Shown here: positions 1 through 7,761 of the stretch, piece after piece
How the letters are laid out: each line of letters starts with the position of its first letter
Numbering within the stretch: the first letter of the stretch is position 1
DNA from: Ahrensia sp.
GTDB lineage: Bacteria; Pseudomonadota; Alphaproteobacteria; Rhizobiales; Rhizobiaceae
NCBI GenBank assembly: GCA_002698425.1
Contig: NZXU01000084.1
Span: 1 to 29,576 of the forward strand
Direction of reading: 5' to 3'
Length of the DNA: 29,576 nt
Notes under the pieces: generated by a model
What the model was told of the DNA's origin: nothing
The model's database searches: none
What the model saw: the letters and a program-made list of their open reading frames with translations, nothing else
Translations under genes and position numbers: made by a program

Positions 1-111
1 CCTTCGCCAAATCCCTTGATCTTGGGCCAAACCTGCTCCGGCAGAATGGTTCAATCCAACCATGACAGGCTCTAAGCCGCCGGATCCGGCGATCGAAAGA
101 GGCAGGAGAGC
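1..111. other. Left edge, no gene assigned
   Basis: Two plus-strand frames are open to the window edge here. One closes with TGA at 63-65 and reads FAKSLDLGPNLLRQNGSIQP at its end; the other closes with TAA at 73-75. Either could be the tail of an upstream gene, but the pieces are too short to recognise. The TAA at 73-75 is in the frame of the next gene and limits how far that gene can extend upstream. A purine-rich ribosome-binding stretch (AGGCAGGAGAG) lies at about 100-110. Confidence 0.4.
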
Positions 112-945
112 TTGGCCTTCAAGGTGACCCGATACGCGTTCACGCCGCCGCACTGGCCGGCTGGCCTGCGGTTGCGCGCGGTGATGCTGTCGGACATCCA
201 TGCCTGCTGGCCCTGGATGACGCGGGCTCGGATCGAACAACTGGTCGGTGAGGCGAATGCGCTCGAGCCCGACATTTTCTTCCTGCTTGGCGATTATGTG
301 CAGGCGGTGAAGATCTTCGGCCGACCGGTTCCGCATCCGGATTTCGCCCATCCGCTGGCCGGCCTGTCGGCGCCGCTCGGCGTCCACGCGGTGCTCGGCA
401 ATCACGACTGGAGCGACGACGAGGAGGCCGTGAAGCGCGGCGCGGGGCCGACCGAGGCGGGCGAGGCGCTGGAGGCGGTCGGCATCCCGGTCTATCACAA
501 CAGGTCCGTGCGACTGGAGCATGGTGATGGGGCGTTCTGGTTAGCCGGACTGGAAAGCCAGCGCGCCTTCTGGCTGCCGCGCAAGGAACGGAGCCGGAAG
601 AACCATTTCCGGGGGCTGGACGACCTCGGCGGCACCCTGGCGCAGGTGACGACCGACGAGCCGGTAATCCTGATGGCGCATGAGCCGGACATTTTCGACA
701 GCGTGCCGGACCGGGTCTCGCTGACATTGTCCGGCCATACCCATGCCGGCCAGATCAATTTGTTCGGCTGGACGCCGGTGGTGCCGTCCTATCACGGCAC
801 ACGTTTCCTGCATGGCCATATCGTCGAGGACGGGCGGCATCTGATCGTTTCGGCGGGGCTCGGCCATTCGGGCGTTCCGTTCCGGTTCATGGCGCCGCCG
901 GAGATCGTGTTGCTGGAGATTGGCGGCGAGGGCGAAACGGCATGA
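112..945 (+). CDS. Calcineurin-like metallophosphoesterase, YaeI/YkuE type
   Basis: 277 residues. The full set of binuclear metal motifs is visible: D28 and H30 (SDIH), D61 (LGDYV), N97-H98 (LGNHDW), H190 (MAHEPD), and H209 and H211 (SGHTHAGQI). This is the arrangement of the YaeI/YkuE branch of calcineurin-like phosphoesterases, which cleave phosphomonoester or pyrophosphate bonds; some relatives act on lipid intermediates. The start is a TTG at 112 just after a strong AGGCAGGAGAG. An in-frame stop at 73-75 excludes a longer form, so the N-terminal signal or membrane segment common in this family is missing and the protein should be cytosolic. Its stop overlaps the next start (ATGA at 942-945), so the two genes are probably translationally coupled. 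The substrate cannot be read from sequence. Confidence 0.88.
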   Translation: MAFKVTRYAFTPPHWPAGLRLRAVMLSDIHACWPWMTRARIEQLVGEANALEPDIFFLLGDYVQAVKIFGRPVPHPDFAHPLAGLSAPLGVHAVLGNHDWSDDEEAVKRGAGPTEAGEALEAVGIPVYHNRSVRLEHGDGAFWLAGLESQRAFWLPRKERSRKNHFRGLDDLGGTLAQVTTDEPVILMAHEPDIFDSVPDRVSLTLSGHTHAGQINLFGWTPVVPSYHGTRFLHGHIVEDGRHLIVSAGLGHSGVPFRFMAPPEIVLLEIGGEGETA

Positions 946-1637
946 AGAAGATCGGGCTGATCGGCGGGCTGAGCTGGGTTTCGACGGCGGATTACTACCG
1001 GCGGCTGAACGAGATGATGCAGGCGCGCATGGGCGGCGTGACCTCGCCGCGCATCGTCCTCGAAAGCGTCAATCGCCAGGCCTATGTCGACGCGGTGATC
1101 GAGCGGGAGAACGAGGTCGAGGCGGGCGCGATCATCATGGAGGCGGCGCGGTCGCTGGAACTGGCGGGCGCTGATTTCATCATGATCTGCTGCAACGACG
1201 TACATCGCTTCGTGCCGGCGATCCAGCTCAGGGTTTCCATCCCCTTCCTGCATATCGCCGAAGCGACCGCGCAGGCGATCAAGGCGAAAGGCTTGCAGAG
1301 GGTCGCGCTGCTCGGCGTGCGCAAGACGATGGAGGAACGGTTCTATCCGGATATCCTCGCGCGGCACGGCATCGAGACGATCATTCCGGACGAAGACGAG
1401 AAGGCCTACGTGCATCGCACGATCTATGACGAACTGGTCAAGGACGAATTCAGGCCGGAAACCCGGGCCGGCTATGTCGAACTGATCGACGCGCTCACGC
1501 GGCGCGGGGCTGAGGGCACGATCCTCGGCTGCACGGAAATTCCGATGCTGATCGGCGAGGAGGACGTTCCGACGCCGGTCTTCTCGACAACGGAGATCCA
1601 TTGTCGCGCCGGCATCGAGATGGCGCTGCAGGCCTGA
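942..1637 (+). CDS. Aspartate/glutamate racemase family protein
   Basis: 231 residues, the usual length for the Asp/Glu/hydantoin racemase fold. The N-terminal MKKIGLIGGLSW is typical of the aspartate racemase branch. These cofactor-independent enzymes use two cysteines as acid and base. Here the second is C197 in TILGCTEIP, and the first falls in MICCNDVH (C83/C84), where the more usual text is CNTxH. The threonine after CN is replaced by aspartate (D86), so substrate preference may differ. It may interconvert D- and L-aspartate, glutamate or another amino acid; this is inferred from the family. It starts inside the stop of the phosphoesterase gene and is followed after 46 bases by ybgC, so the three genes look co-transcribed. 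Confidence 0.85.
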   Translation: MKKIGLIGGLSWVSTADYYRRLNEMMQARMGGVTSPRIVLESVNRQAYVDAVIERENEVEAGAIIMEAARSLELAGADFIMICCNDVHRFVPAIQLRVSIPFLHIAEATAQAIKAKGLQRVALLGVRKTMEERFYPDILARHGIETIIPDEDEKAYVHRTIYDELVKDEFRPETRAGYVELIDALTRRGAEGTILGCTEIPMLIGEEDVPTPVFSTTEIHCRAGIEMALQA

Positions 1638-1683
1638 CGCCCGGGGTTGCGCCGGCTGCCGAAATCGCCGAGAGACCCGAGGC

Positions 1684-2166
1684 ATGACAGGCGTGACGCG
1701 ACAGGTGCAGGCGATGAATGACGACATGACGGCATTGTCCGGCCGGATGACCGATGCCGGCCACGAATTGCTGGCGCGGGTCTATTATGCGGATACGGAT
1801 TTTTCCGGCGCGGTCTATCACGGCCGCTATCTCGAATTTCTCGAACGCGGACGGTCGGACTTCCTGCGGGTGCTGGGCGTGCACCATACCGACCTGCAGG
1901 CGGGCCAGACCGGTGAGCCGCTGTTTTGGGTAGTCAGGCGCATGGAGATCGACTTCGTCGCGCCGGCGCGCATCGACGACGTACTGACGATTTCGACCAA
2001 GGTTGCGGAGCCGGGCAAGGCGCGCATTCGCATGGCGCAGGAAATCCGCCGTGGCGAGACGCTGCTGATCGCGGCGACGGTCGAGGCGGCGGTGATCAAC
2101 GGCGCCGGCAGGCCGCGCCGCTTTCCCAGGGAATGGCTGGCTTTGTTCGCCCCGCCGGGGGCATAG
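1684..2166 (+). CDS. ybgC: Tol-Pal associated acyl-CoA thioesterase YbgC
   Basis: 160 residues with a hot-dog fold. The YbgC signature is clear: RVYYADTDFSGAVYHGRYLEFLERGR, shown here as YADTDFSGAVYH then YLEFLERGR, which carries the catalytic aspartate of DTD. YbgC enzymes hydrolyse acyl-CoA or acyl-ACP thioesters and sit with tol-pal in most proteobacteria; a link to phospholipid metabolism at the inner membrane has been proposed. The start is uncertain. ATG 1684 has GAGAGA upstream; ATG 1714 is preceded by AGGTGCAGG and would give a 150-residue protein, closer to usual family length. In many rhizobia ruvB lies just upstream, but here the phosphoesterase and racemase occupy that place. A 230-base gap with its own candidate control elements separates it from tolQ. 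Confidence 0.93.
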   Translation: MTGVTRQVQAMNDDMTALSGRMTDAGHELLARVYYADTDFSGAVYHGRYLEFLERGRSDFLRVLGVHHTDLQAGQTGEPLFWVVRRMEIDFVAPARIDDVLTISTKVAEPGKARIRMAQEIRRGETLLIAATVEAAVINGAGRPRRFPREWLALFAPPGA

Positions 2167-2218
2167 GCCCCGAATTCCGGTAAAATGTCATGAAATGAAC
2201 GCAATTGGCCCCGTTTCA

Positions 2219-2234
2219 CTAACGAGCCGTTAAC
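2219..2234 (+). promoter_or_regulatory. Near-consensus CtrA box before tolQ
   Basis: CTAA, seven bases, then TTAAC: one mismatch from the CtrA recognition sequence TTAA-N7-TTAAC. It lies 163 bp before the tolQ start in the ybgC-tolQ gap. Exact copies occur upstream of pal and of both outer-membrane barrel genes. Two GANTC sites, the target of the CcrM methyltransferase, also lie in this gap, at 2241-2245 and 2381-2385. Whether CtrA binds here is inference. Confidence 0.4.
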
Positions 2235-2396
2235 GATAACGATTCATGAATGGGCAGGCCCTGATACGGCCTCGGCGACGCCTTTGTTTAACCCAATTTG
2301 TCGTCGAGAGCCTGAGCGGTCCGCGCTCGGGATGGTCCATGACAGGCGGGCCGCATAACGCAATTCAACCTCACATCCGGGACTCGAGGGGAAGAC

Positions 2397-3125
2397 ATGG
2401 AACAAATCGGGTTGGCCGCGCCAGGAGCAGAATTGTCGCTCTGGGCGCTGTTCATGCAGGCGGGCTTCGTCGTCAAGATCGTCATGATCGGTCTGCTGGC
2501 CGCTTCGGTGTGGTCCTGGGCGGTGATGATTGACAAGACGCTGGCCTATGGCCGCATGCGCCGCGCCTTCAACCGTTTCGAGGATACGTTCTGGTCCGGC
2601 CAGTCGCTGGAAGAACTCTACCGTTCGCTTGCCGAAAAGAAGCCGACGGGCATGGGCGCACTCTTCGTCGCGGCGATGCGCGAGTGGAAGAAATCGTTCG
2701 AGCGCGGCGCGAAATCGCCGATCAGCCTGCAGACGCGCATCGACCGCGCCATGGATGTGGCGCTGTCGCGCGAGATGGAGGCGATCGAGGGCCGGCTCGG
2801 CTTTCTTGCGTCCGTCGGTTCGGCCGCGCCCTTTATCGGACTGTTCGGCACGGTGGTCGGCATCATGACTTCCTTCCAGGCGATCGCCGGTTCGGAATCG
2901 ACTAATCTCGCCGTCGTTGCGCCGGGTATCGCGGAGGCGCTTTTGGCGACCGCGCTCGGCCTGGTCGCCGCCATTCCCGCCGTCATCGGCTACAACAAGC
3001 TGACCTCCGACGCGGCCAAGCTCAGCGCGCGCATGGAAGGCTTCGCCGACGAGTTCTCGGCGATCCTGTCGCGCCAGATCGACGAGCGCTCGGCGGCCGG
3101 CCAGCGCGCCCAGGCGGCGCAATGA
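2397..3125 (+). CDS. tolQ: Tol-Pal proton channel subunit TolQ
   Basis: 242 residues, normal length for TolQ (MotA/TolQ/ExbB family). Three membrane helices are visible at about 20-44, 136-158 and 175-198, with the large cytoplasmic loop between the first two (includes DRAMDVALSREMEAIEG). The second and third helices contain the conserved GLFGTVVGIM and ALLATALGLVAAIPAV. TolQ forms a pentamer around two TolR subunits in the inner membrane and turns proton flow into force on TolA, which pulls Pal to the division site. GAGGGGA upstream gives a good ribosome site. tolR follows after 24 bases, as in most tol-pal operons. Confidence 0.97.
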   Translation: MEQIGLAAPGAELSLWALFMQAGFVVKIVMIGLLAASVWSWAVMIDKTLAYGRMRRAFNRFEDTFWSGQSLEELYRSLAEKKPTGMGALFVAAMREWKKSFERGAKSPISLQTRIDRAMDVALSREMEAIEGRLGFLASVGSAAPFIGLFGTVVGIMTSFQAIAGSESTNLAVVAPGIAEALLATALGLVAAIPAVIGYNKLTSDAAKLSARMEGFADEFSAILSRQIDERSAAGQRAQAAQ

Positions 3126-3149
3126 GGCGGCGGAACACGGGGTGATCCG

Positions 3150-3605
3150 ATGGCCATGTCAATGAACACAGGCGGCGCCCGTTCGGGACGCCGGGGACGC
3201 AGGGGCCGCAGCAAGGCGCTGATGTCGGAGATCAACGTCACGCCCTTCGTGGACGTGATGCTGGTGCTCCTGATCATCTTCATGGTCGCCGCGCCGCTGC
3301 TGACGGTCGGCGTGCCGATCGACCTGCCCGAAACGCGCGCGTCGGCGCTCAATTCCGACACGCAGCCGATCACGATCTCGATCCGTGACAATGGCGAGAT
3401 CTATATCCAGGAGACAGCGATCCCGATCGATGAAGTCGTGCCGAAGCTCGAGGCTATCGCCCAGACCGGCTATGACGAGCGCATCTATATCCGTGGCGAC
3501 CAGAACGCCGATTACGGCACGATCATGCAGGTCATGGGCCGGATCAACCAGGCGGGTTTCAAGAATCTCGGCCTCGTAACCCTGCAGGAACAGCAGGACC
3601 AATAA
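3150..3605 (+). CDS. tolR: Tol-Pal proton channel subunit TolR
   Basis: 151 residues. A short basic N-terminus (RRGRRGRSK) is followed by one membrane helix at about 34-55, beginning INVTPFVDVMLVLLIIF. D35 in that helix matches the proton-carrying aspartate of the ExbD/TolR family. The rest is the periplasmic domain with the conserved ITISIRDNGEIYI strand. TolR couples proton flow through TolQ to TolA and can engage the cell wall. The first of several close ATG codons is used (3150, 3156, 3162); a GGGGTGATC stretch upstream favours 3150 but does not decide it. tolA begins 4 bases after the stop. Confidence 0.96.
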   Translation: MAMSMNTGGARSGRRGRRGRSKALMSEINVTPFVDVMLVLLIIFMVAAPLLTVGVPIDLPETRASALNSDTQPITISIRDNGEIYIQETAIPIDEVVPKLEAIAQTGYDERIYIRGDQNADYGTIMQVMGRINQAGFKNLGLVTLQEQQDQ

Positions 3606-3609
3606 ATCC

Positions 3610-4653
3610 ATGCGCGTAGGCCTCGTCACATCGGGCATTCTGCACGCGGTCGTCCTCACCTGGGGGATGGTCGCGTTGCACGCGCCGGACGCGTTCGACG
3701 TGCCGGACGTGGAATCGCTGCCCGTCGAACTGGTGACGCTCGCCGAGATCACGCAGGTGCAGAAGGGCGCGGAAGACGCCAAGAAGGACGGGCCGGCGAC
3801 TCCGGTGCCGACCGAGAAGCCGCCCGTCGATCCGGAAGCCGAGAATGTCGGCGACCAGAAGCTCGACCAGCAAACGCCCGAGACCGCCGAGCAGAAGCCG
3901 GTCGAAGTCGACCAAGCGCAGCTGCCGAAGCCGTCGGAAGCACCGACCCCCGAACCGGAGCCCGCTCCCGAGCCGATCGAGCAGGTTGCGCCGGAACCGG
4001 AACCCGAGCCGACGACCGAGATGGCCGCGTTGCCGGAGCCGAAGCAGGAGGTCGAACCCGACCCCGTGCCCGAGGTCGCGCCGCAGCCGGCGGAGACGCA
4101 GCCGCAATCTCGCATCCCGGACCGCGTGCCGCTGCCGACGCGGCGGCCCGAACCGCCCAAGGCCCAGACCGCCAAGACCGACGAGCGCCGCAAGACCGAG
4201 CCGGAGCCGGCACAGTCGGCGCAGCGCACCCCGGAAAGCGACTCGAAGGATGACGAGGTCGCGGCCCTTCTGAACCAGGAAAAAGCTTCCGGCGGCGGCG
4301 CGCAGCGCACGACCCGTGACGCGTCGCTCGGCGGCCAGCGCAACACGGGTGGCTCGGAACTGACGCAGAGCGAGATGGATGCGCTGCGCAACCAGATCCA
4401 GGCGTGTTGGAGCCCGCCGGCGGCGGTCGATGCGGCGGAACTGAAGGTGTCCATCCGCTTCAAACTGGATTCTTCGGGCATGGTCGACGGCTCGCCGTCG
4501 GTCACCAAGAGCTCCGGAAACCGCGCCGCCGACGACAGCGCCAAGCGCGCGATCCTGCGATGCGGCCAGAACGGCTATAACCTGCCACCGGAAAAATACG
4601 ACGCCTGGCGCGACGTGGTGGTGAATTTCGATCCGAGCGAGATATACAGGTGA
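3610..4653 (+). CDS. tolA: TolA, inner-membrane to Pal/TolB linker protein
   Basis: 347 residues in three parts. An N-terminal membrane anchor at about 4-23 ([20 protein letters not shown]) includes the S-x3-H pattern used by TolA/TonB proteins to contact their motor. A long linker at about 60-225 is rich in Pro, Glu and Gln ([15 protein letters not shown]). A C-terminal domain at about 252-347 contains [19 protein letters not shown] and [16 protein letters not shown], the alphaproteobacterial TolA/TonB C-terminal fold; C266 and C318 could form a disulfide. TolA carries force from TolQR to Pal and TolB across the periplasm. The linker resembles TonB linkers more than the Ala/Lys-rich helix of E. 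coli TolA. The gene begins 4 bases after tolR. Confidence 0.94.
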   Translation: MRVGLVTSGILHAVVLTWGMVALHAPDAFDVPDVESLPVELVTLAEITQVQKGAEDAKKDGPATPVPTEKPPVDPEAENVGDQKLDQQTPETAEQKPVEVDQAQLPKPSEAPTPEPEPAPEPIEQVAPEPEPEPTTEMAALPEPKQEVEPDPVPEVAPQPAETQPQSRIPDRVPLPTRRPEPPKAQTAKTDERRKTEPEPAQSAQRTPESDSKDDEVAALLNQEKASGGGAQRTTRDASLGGQRNTGGSELTQSEMDALRNQIQACWSPPAAVDAAELKVSIRFKLDSSGMVDGSPSVTKSSGNRAADDSAKRAILRCGQNGYNLPPEKYDAWRDVVVNFDPSEIYR

Positions 4654-4708
4654 GGCCAGCCTCCCGCGTGACGCCCGGATCAGGAACGGGACGAGAAGGA
4701 CAGACGGA

Positions 4709-6022
4709 ATGAAAAAGCTGACCCTGCGATCGATCGCCTTCGTGATGATGGCCATTAGCGCACTCGCCTTCGGTGGACAGCCGGCCCGCGCGCTGGTCGA
4801 GATCGACATCAACCAGGGCAATATCGAGCCATTGCCCATCGCGATCACCGATTTCATCTCTTCCGACGGCATCGGGGCGCAGATCTCCGGCGTGATCGCC
4901 AACGACCTGAAGAGTTCCGGCCTGTTCGCGCCGATCGGCAAGGGCGCCTTCATCGAGAAGGTGTCCAATCCCGATGTCTCGCCGCGTTTCGAGGACTGGC
5001 GGGTGATCAACGCGCAGGCGCTGGTGATCGGCCGCGTCGTCGAGGAGGGCGACGGACGCCTGCGCGCCGAGTACCGGCTGTGGGATACGTTCGCGGGCGA
5101 GCAGATGGCCGGCGAGCAGTATTTCACCAATCGCGACAACTGGCGCCGGGTCGCCCACATCATCGCCGACGCGATCTACCAGCGTCTGACCGGCGAGAAG
5201 GGTTATTTCGATACGCGCGTCGTCTTCGTTTCCGAATCCGGCCCGCGCGACGCTCGCGTCAAGAAGCTGGCGATCATGGACCAGGACGGGGCGAATGTGC
5301 GCTATCTGACGCGCGGCGACAACATCGTGCTGACGCCGCGCTTCTCGCCGACACGCCAGGAAATCACCTATATGGATTTCGCCGGCGGCGAACCGAAGGT
5401 CTATCTGCTGCAGCTCGAAACCGGGCAGCGCGAACTGGTCGGCGATTTCCCCGGCATGACCTTCAGTCCGCGCTTTTCGCCGGACGGCCAGCAGGTGGTG
5501 ATGAGCCTCGAGCAGGGCGGCAACGCCAATATCTACTCGATGGATTTGCGCACGCGCCGCACGACGCGGCTGACCAATTCCAACGCCATCGACACTTCGC
5601 CGTCCTTCTCGCCGGACGGGTCGCGGGTGGTGTTCGAATCCGACCGGGGCGGGCGCCAGCAGCTCTATGTGATGGGCACCGGCGGCGGCGAGCCGCAGCG
5701 CATCTCGTTCGGCAACGGCTCCTACTCGACGCCGGTCTGGTCGCCGCGCGGCGATCTGATCGCCTTCACCAAGCAGTCGGGCGGGCAGTTCTCCATCGGC
5801 GTGATGCGCCCGGACGGGTCCGGCGAGCGTATCCTGACGACGGGTTTCCACAATGAAGGGCCGACCTGGGCCCCGAACGGCCGCGTGCTGATGTTCTTCC
5901 GCCAGGCTGCCGGGGCGGGCGGCCCGCAGCTCTACTCGATCGATCTGACCGGCCGCAACGAGCGGCAGATTCCGACGCCGGAATTCGCCTCCGACCCGGC
6001 ATGGTCGCCGCTTTTGGAGTAG
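4709..6022 (+). CDS. tolB: Tol-Pal periplasmic protein TolB
   Basis: 437 residues, normal TolB length. A signal peptide ends at ARA, residues 26-28. The N-terminal TolB domain (about 30-165) begins with [18 protein letters not shown] six-bladed beta-propeller follows, with the WD40-like PD40 repeats visible as [53 protein letters not shown] and [13 protein letters not shown]. In the cell TolB binds Pal and is displaced when TolA pulls. It lies 55 bases after tolA and shares its transcript; 143 bases before pal contain a separate regulatory site. Confidence 0.97.
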   Translation: MKKLTLRSIAFVMMAISALAFGGQPARALVEIDINQGNIEPLPIAITDFISSDGIGAQISGVIANDLKSSGLFAPIGKGAFIEKVSNPDVSPRFEDWRVINAQALVIGRVVEEGDGRLRAEYRLWDTFAGEQMAGEQYFTNRDNWRRVAHIIADAIYQRLTGEKGYFDTRVVFVSESGPRDARVKKLAIMDQDGANVRYLTRGDNIVLTPRFSPTRQEITYMDFAGGEPKVYLLQLETGQRELVGDFPGMTFSPRFSPDGQQVVMSLEQGGNANIYSMDLRTRRTTRLTNSNAIDTSPSFSPDGSRVVFESDRGGRQQLYVMGTGGGEPQRISFGNGSYSTPVWSPRGDLIAFTKQSGGQFSIGVMRPDGSGERILTTGFHNEGPTWAPNGRVLMFFRQAAGAGGPQLYSIDLTGRNERQIPTPEFASDPAWSPLLE

Positions 6023-6069
6023 CCGCCCGGAAGACGCCGCATTTTCGCCATATCGCGGAAACGAAGCGA

Positions 6070-6085
6070 TTAACGCCCGATTAAC
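6070..6085 (+). promoter_or_regulatory. CtrA box (TTAA-N7-TTAAC) before pal
   Basis: An exact TTAA, seven bases, TTAAC, ending 80 bp before the pal start codon in the tolB-pal gap. This is the full recognition sequence of the cell-cycle regulator CtrA of alphaproteobacteria. Another TTAAC occurs at 6105-6109. The position suggests a promoter for pal separate from the tolQRAB transcript. The match is seen in sequence; binding and direction of regulation are inferred. Confidence 0.55.
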
Positions 6086-6165
6086 CCTGTTTCTTGTGCC
6101 GCGGTTAACTCCGACAAGGTTACCAAAGCTTCAACGAATTCATTCAAATCCCAGGAGAACCGGCC

Positions 6166-6663
6166 ATGCGCCGAATTCCAAATACTCCCGTCAAGATCGC
6201 CGCGATCTGCCTTCTCGCCGGCTTCGCCGTCACAGGCTGCGCCAGCAAGAAGCCGCTGCCGAACAGCGCCAGCGAACTCGGCCTGAACGGAGCCGTCGCG
6301 GGCTCCTCGCAGGACTTCACCGTCAATGTCGGCGACCGCATCTTCTTCGATACGGACTCTTCCGCGATCCGCGCCGACGCCCAGCAGACGCTGGCCCGCC
6401 AGGCGCAATGGCTGAACCAGTATCCGCAATATTCGATCACCATCGAGGGCCATGCCGACGAACGGGGCACGCGCGAATACAACATCGCGCTGGGCGCGCG
6501 CCGTGCCGCCGCAACCCGCGACTTCCTCGCCTCGCGCGGCGTGAATGCAAGCCGTATTCGCACGATCTCCTACGGCAAGGAACGCCCGGTTGCGACCTGC
6601 GACGACATCTCTTGCTGGTCGCAGAACCGCCGCGCCGTCACGGCCCTGGGCGGCGGAAGCTGA
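6166..6663 (+). CDS. pal: Peptidoglycan-associated lipoprotein Pal
   Basis: 165 residues. A lipoprotein signal peptide ends in the lipobox VTGC, with C25 as the lipidated residue. The OmpA-like peptidoglycan-binding domain covers about 60-163: RIFFDTDSSAIRADA, TIEGHADERGTREYNIALG and RIRTISYGKERP, including the Asp and Arg residues that hold diaminopimelate. Pal anchors the outer membrane to the cell wall and is concentrated at the division site by TolQRAB. A good CAGGAGAA ribosome site precedes the ATG. The gene has a CtrA-type box upstream and a strong terminator 22 bases after the stop, so it can be a separate unit even though readthrough from tolB is likely. Confidence 0.97.
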   Translation: MRRIPNTPVKIAAICLLAGFAVTGCASKKPLPNSASELGLNGAVAGSSQDFTVNVGDRIFFDTDSSAIRADAQQTLARQAQWLNQYPQYSITIEGHADERGTREYNIALGARRAAATRDFLASRGVNASRIRTISYGKERPVATCDDISCWSQNRRAVTALGGGS

Positions 6664-6684
6664 TCCAATCGACATAGCTTAGGG

Positions 6685-6710
6685 AAATAGCGGCTTCGGC
6701 CGCTATTTTC
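6685..6710 (+). terminator. Intrinsic terminator after pal
   Basis: A perfect 10-bp stem (AAATAGCGGC with its complement) closed by a TTCG tetraloop at 6695-6698. The 3' arm ends in TTT and one more T follows before a C, so the U-tract is short. It separates pal from cpoB. Confidence 0.8.
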
Positions 6711-6723
6711 GTTTCGGATTTCA

Positions 6724-6737
6724 GACAAAGTTTTGTC
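6724..6737. promoter_or_regulatory. 14-bp palindrome before cpoB
   Basis: GACAAA, GT, TTTGTC: perfect 6-bp arms around a 2-base centre, between the pal terminator and cpoB. The tiny centre suits a protein-binding DNA site better than an RNA hairpin. It lies about where a cpoB promoter is needed, since the terminator cuts cpoB off from pal. The regulator is unknown and the site may be chance. Confidence 0.3.
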
Positions 6738-6792
6738 GAATTGGACCTCTTAATGATACAGGCTGTCCCAGCCGTGTCCGAGAAAGCGGGAG

Positions 6793-7761
6793 ATGTCAGA
6801 CATAATGGTTTCAATGCCGGTTTTATTCAGAGCGACATTCGCCGTCGCCGCGCTCGCCGCTGGCGGGACGCAGGCCGCCGAATTGCGCGCGCTGCCGCAA
6901 GGCAGCTACGAGGTGGCGCAGGCGGCCGATCCGCGCGTCTACCAACTCGAAGAACAGGTTCGCTCGCTTAACGGCAAGGTCGAGGAGCTGACGTTTCAGC
7001 TTCTCGAATTGCAGGAGCAGCTGCGCAAGATCCAGGAAGACAACGAGTTCCGCTTCCAGCAACTGGAGGGCGCCGGCCAGCCTATGGATGGCAACGGTAC
7101 GTCCGGCGATGCCGGCGACATGGCGGTCCCCGGGGCAACCGAGACGGCCAATGCCGCCCCGCAGGCCGCTCCGGCGCAGTCGCCGCAGCCTGCGCCGGAC
7201 GTCAATGTCGCGCGGAACAGCGGCAACAGCAGCCGGGTACTCGGGGCCGCGCCCCGCAATCTCGGGACGCTGACTGTCGACGGAAAGGGCAATGTCGTCG
7301 ACGGGAGCGTCGATTTCTCGCCGAACCAGATCGATCAGGCGATTGACGGCGAGGCCGTCGCCAGCGTTCCGCCCGCCGAGGAACCGGAAGCCTATTACCG
7401 CTCGGGCTACCAGCGCGTGCTCAATGGCGACTACAAGGATGCCGAGGGCATCTTCCGCTCCTTCGTCGAATTGTTCCCGAACGATCCGCTGGCGCCGGAT
7501 GCGCGCTTCTGGCTTGCCGAGAGCGTGCGCGCGCAAGGCCGTCCGGAAGAGGCCGTCGAAATCTTCATCGCCTTGCGCAAGGCCTATCCGGACATGCAGA
7601 AGGCGCCGGAGACGCTGCTCAAGATCGGTCAGATCATGTTCGACCTCGGCGACCGCGATGTTGCCTGCGTCACCTTTGCGGATGCCGAATCGAGCTATCC
7701 GAACATGTCCGCTACGGTGCGTGCGCGCATCAGCGAAGAGCGCATCCGCGCCAAGTGCTGA
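6793..7761 (+). CDS. cpoB: Tol-Pal associated periplasmic protein CpoB (YbgF)
   Basis: 322 residues. It has a signal peptide (hydrophobic about 10-26, ending TQAA), then a coiled coil at about 48-92 (YQLEEQVRSLNGKVEELTFQ and following), a low-complexity Ala/Pro/Gln linker at about 100-140, and TPR repeats at about 198-320 (AYYRSGYQRVLNGDYKDAE, FWLAESVRAQGRPEEAV). In E. coli CpoB links Tol energy use to PBP1B and septal wall synthesis. The start is uncertain: GGGAG touches the ATG at 6793, so ATG 6805 (12 bases downstream of it) or 6814 may be used; all keep the signal peptide. tilS begins inside its last codons. Confidence 0.94.
   Translation: MSDIMVSMPVLFRATFAVAALAAGGTQAAELRALPQGSYEVAQAADPRVYQLEEQVRSLNGKVEELTFQLLELQEQLRKIQEDNEFRFQQLEGAGQPMDGNGTSGDAGDMAVPGATETANAAPQAAPAQSPQPAPDVNVARNSGNSSRVLGAAPRNLGTLTVDGKGNVVDGSVDFSPNQIDQAIDGEAVASVPPAEEPEAYYRSGYQRVLNGDYKDAEGIFRSFVELFPNDPLAPDARFWLAESVRAQGRPEEAVEIFIALRKAYPDMQKAPETLLKIGQIMFDLGDRDVACVTFADAESSYPNMSATVRARISEERIRAKC

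Noticed and set aside
2311..2331. CCTGAGC / GCTCGGG hairpin before tolQ as a terminator for ybgC
   Set aside because: Seven pairs with one wobble and no T-run; may be chance in GC-rich DNA.
3159..5163. Long open frames on the minus strand opposite tolA and tolB (to 461 and 534 codons)
   Set aside because: Low-complexity translations (Ser/Gly- and Arg-rich) that mirror the codon bias of tolA/tolB; no family features and no ribosome site. They are a by-product of GC-rich third positions.
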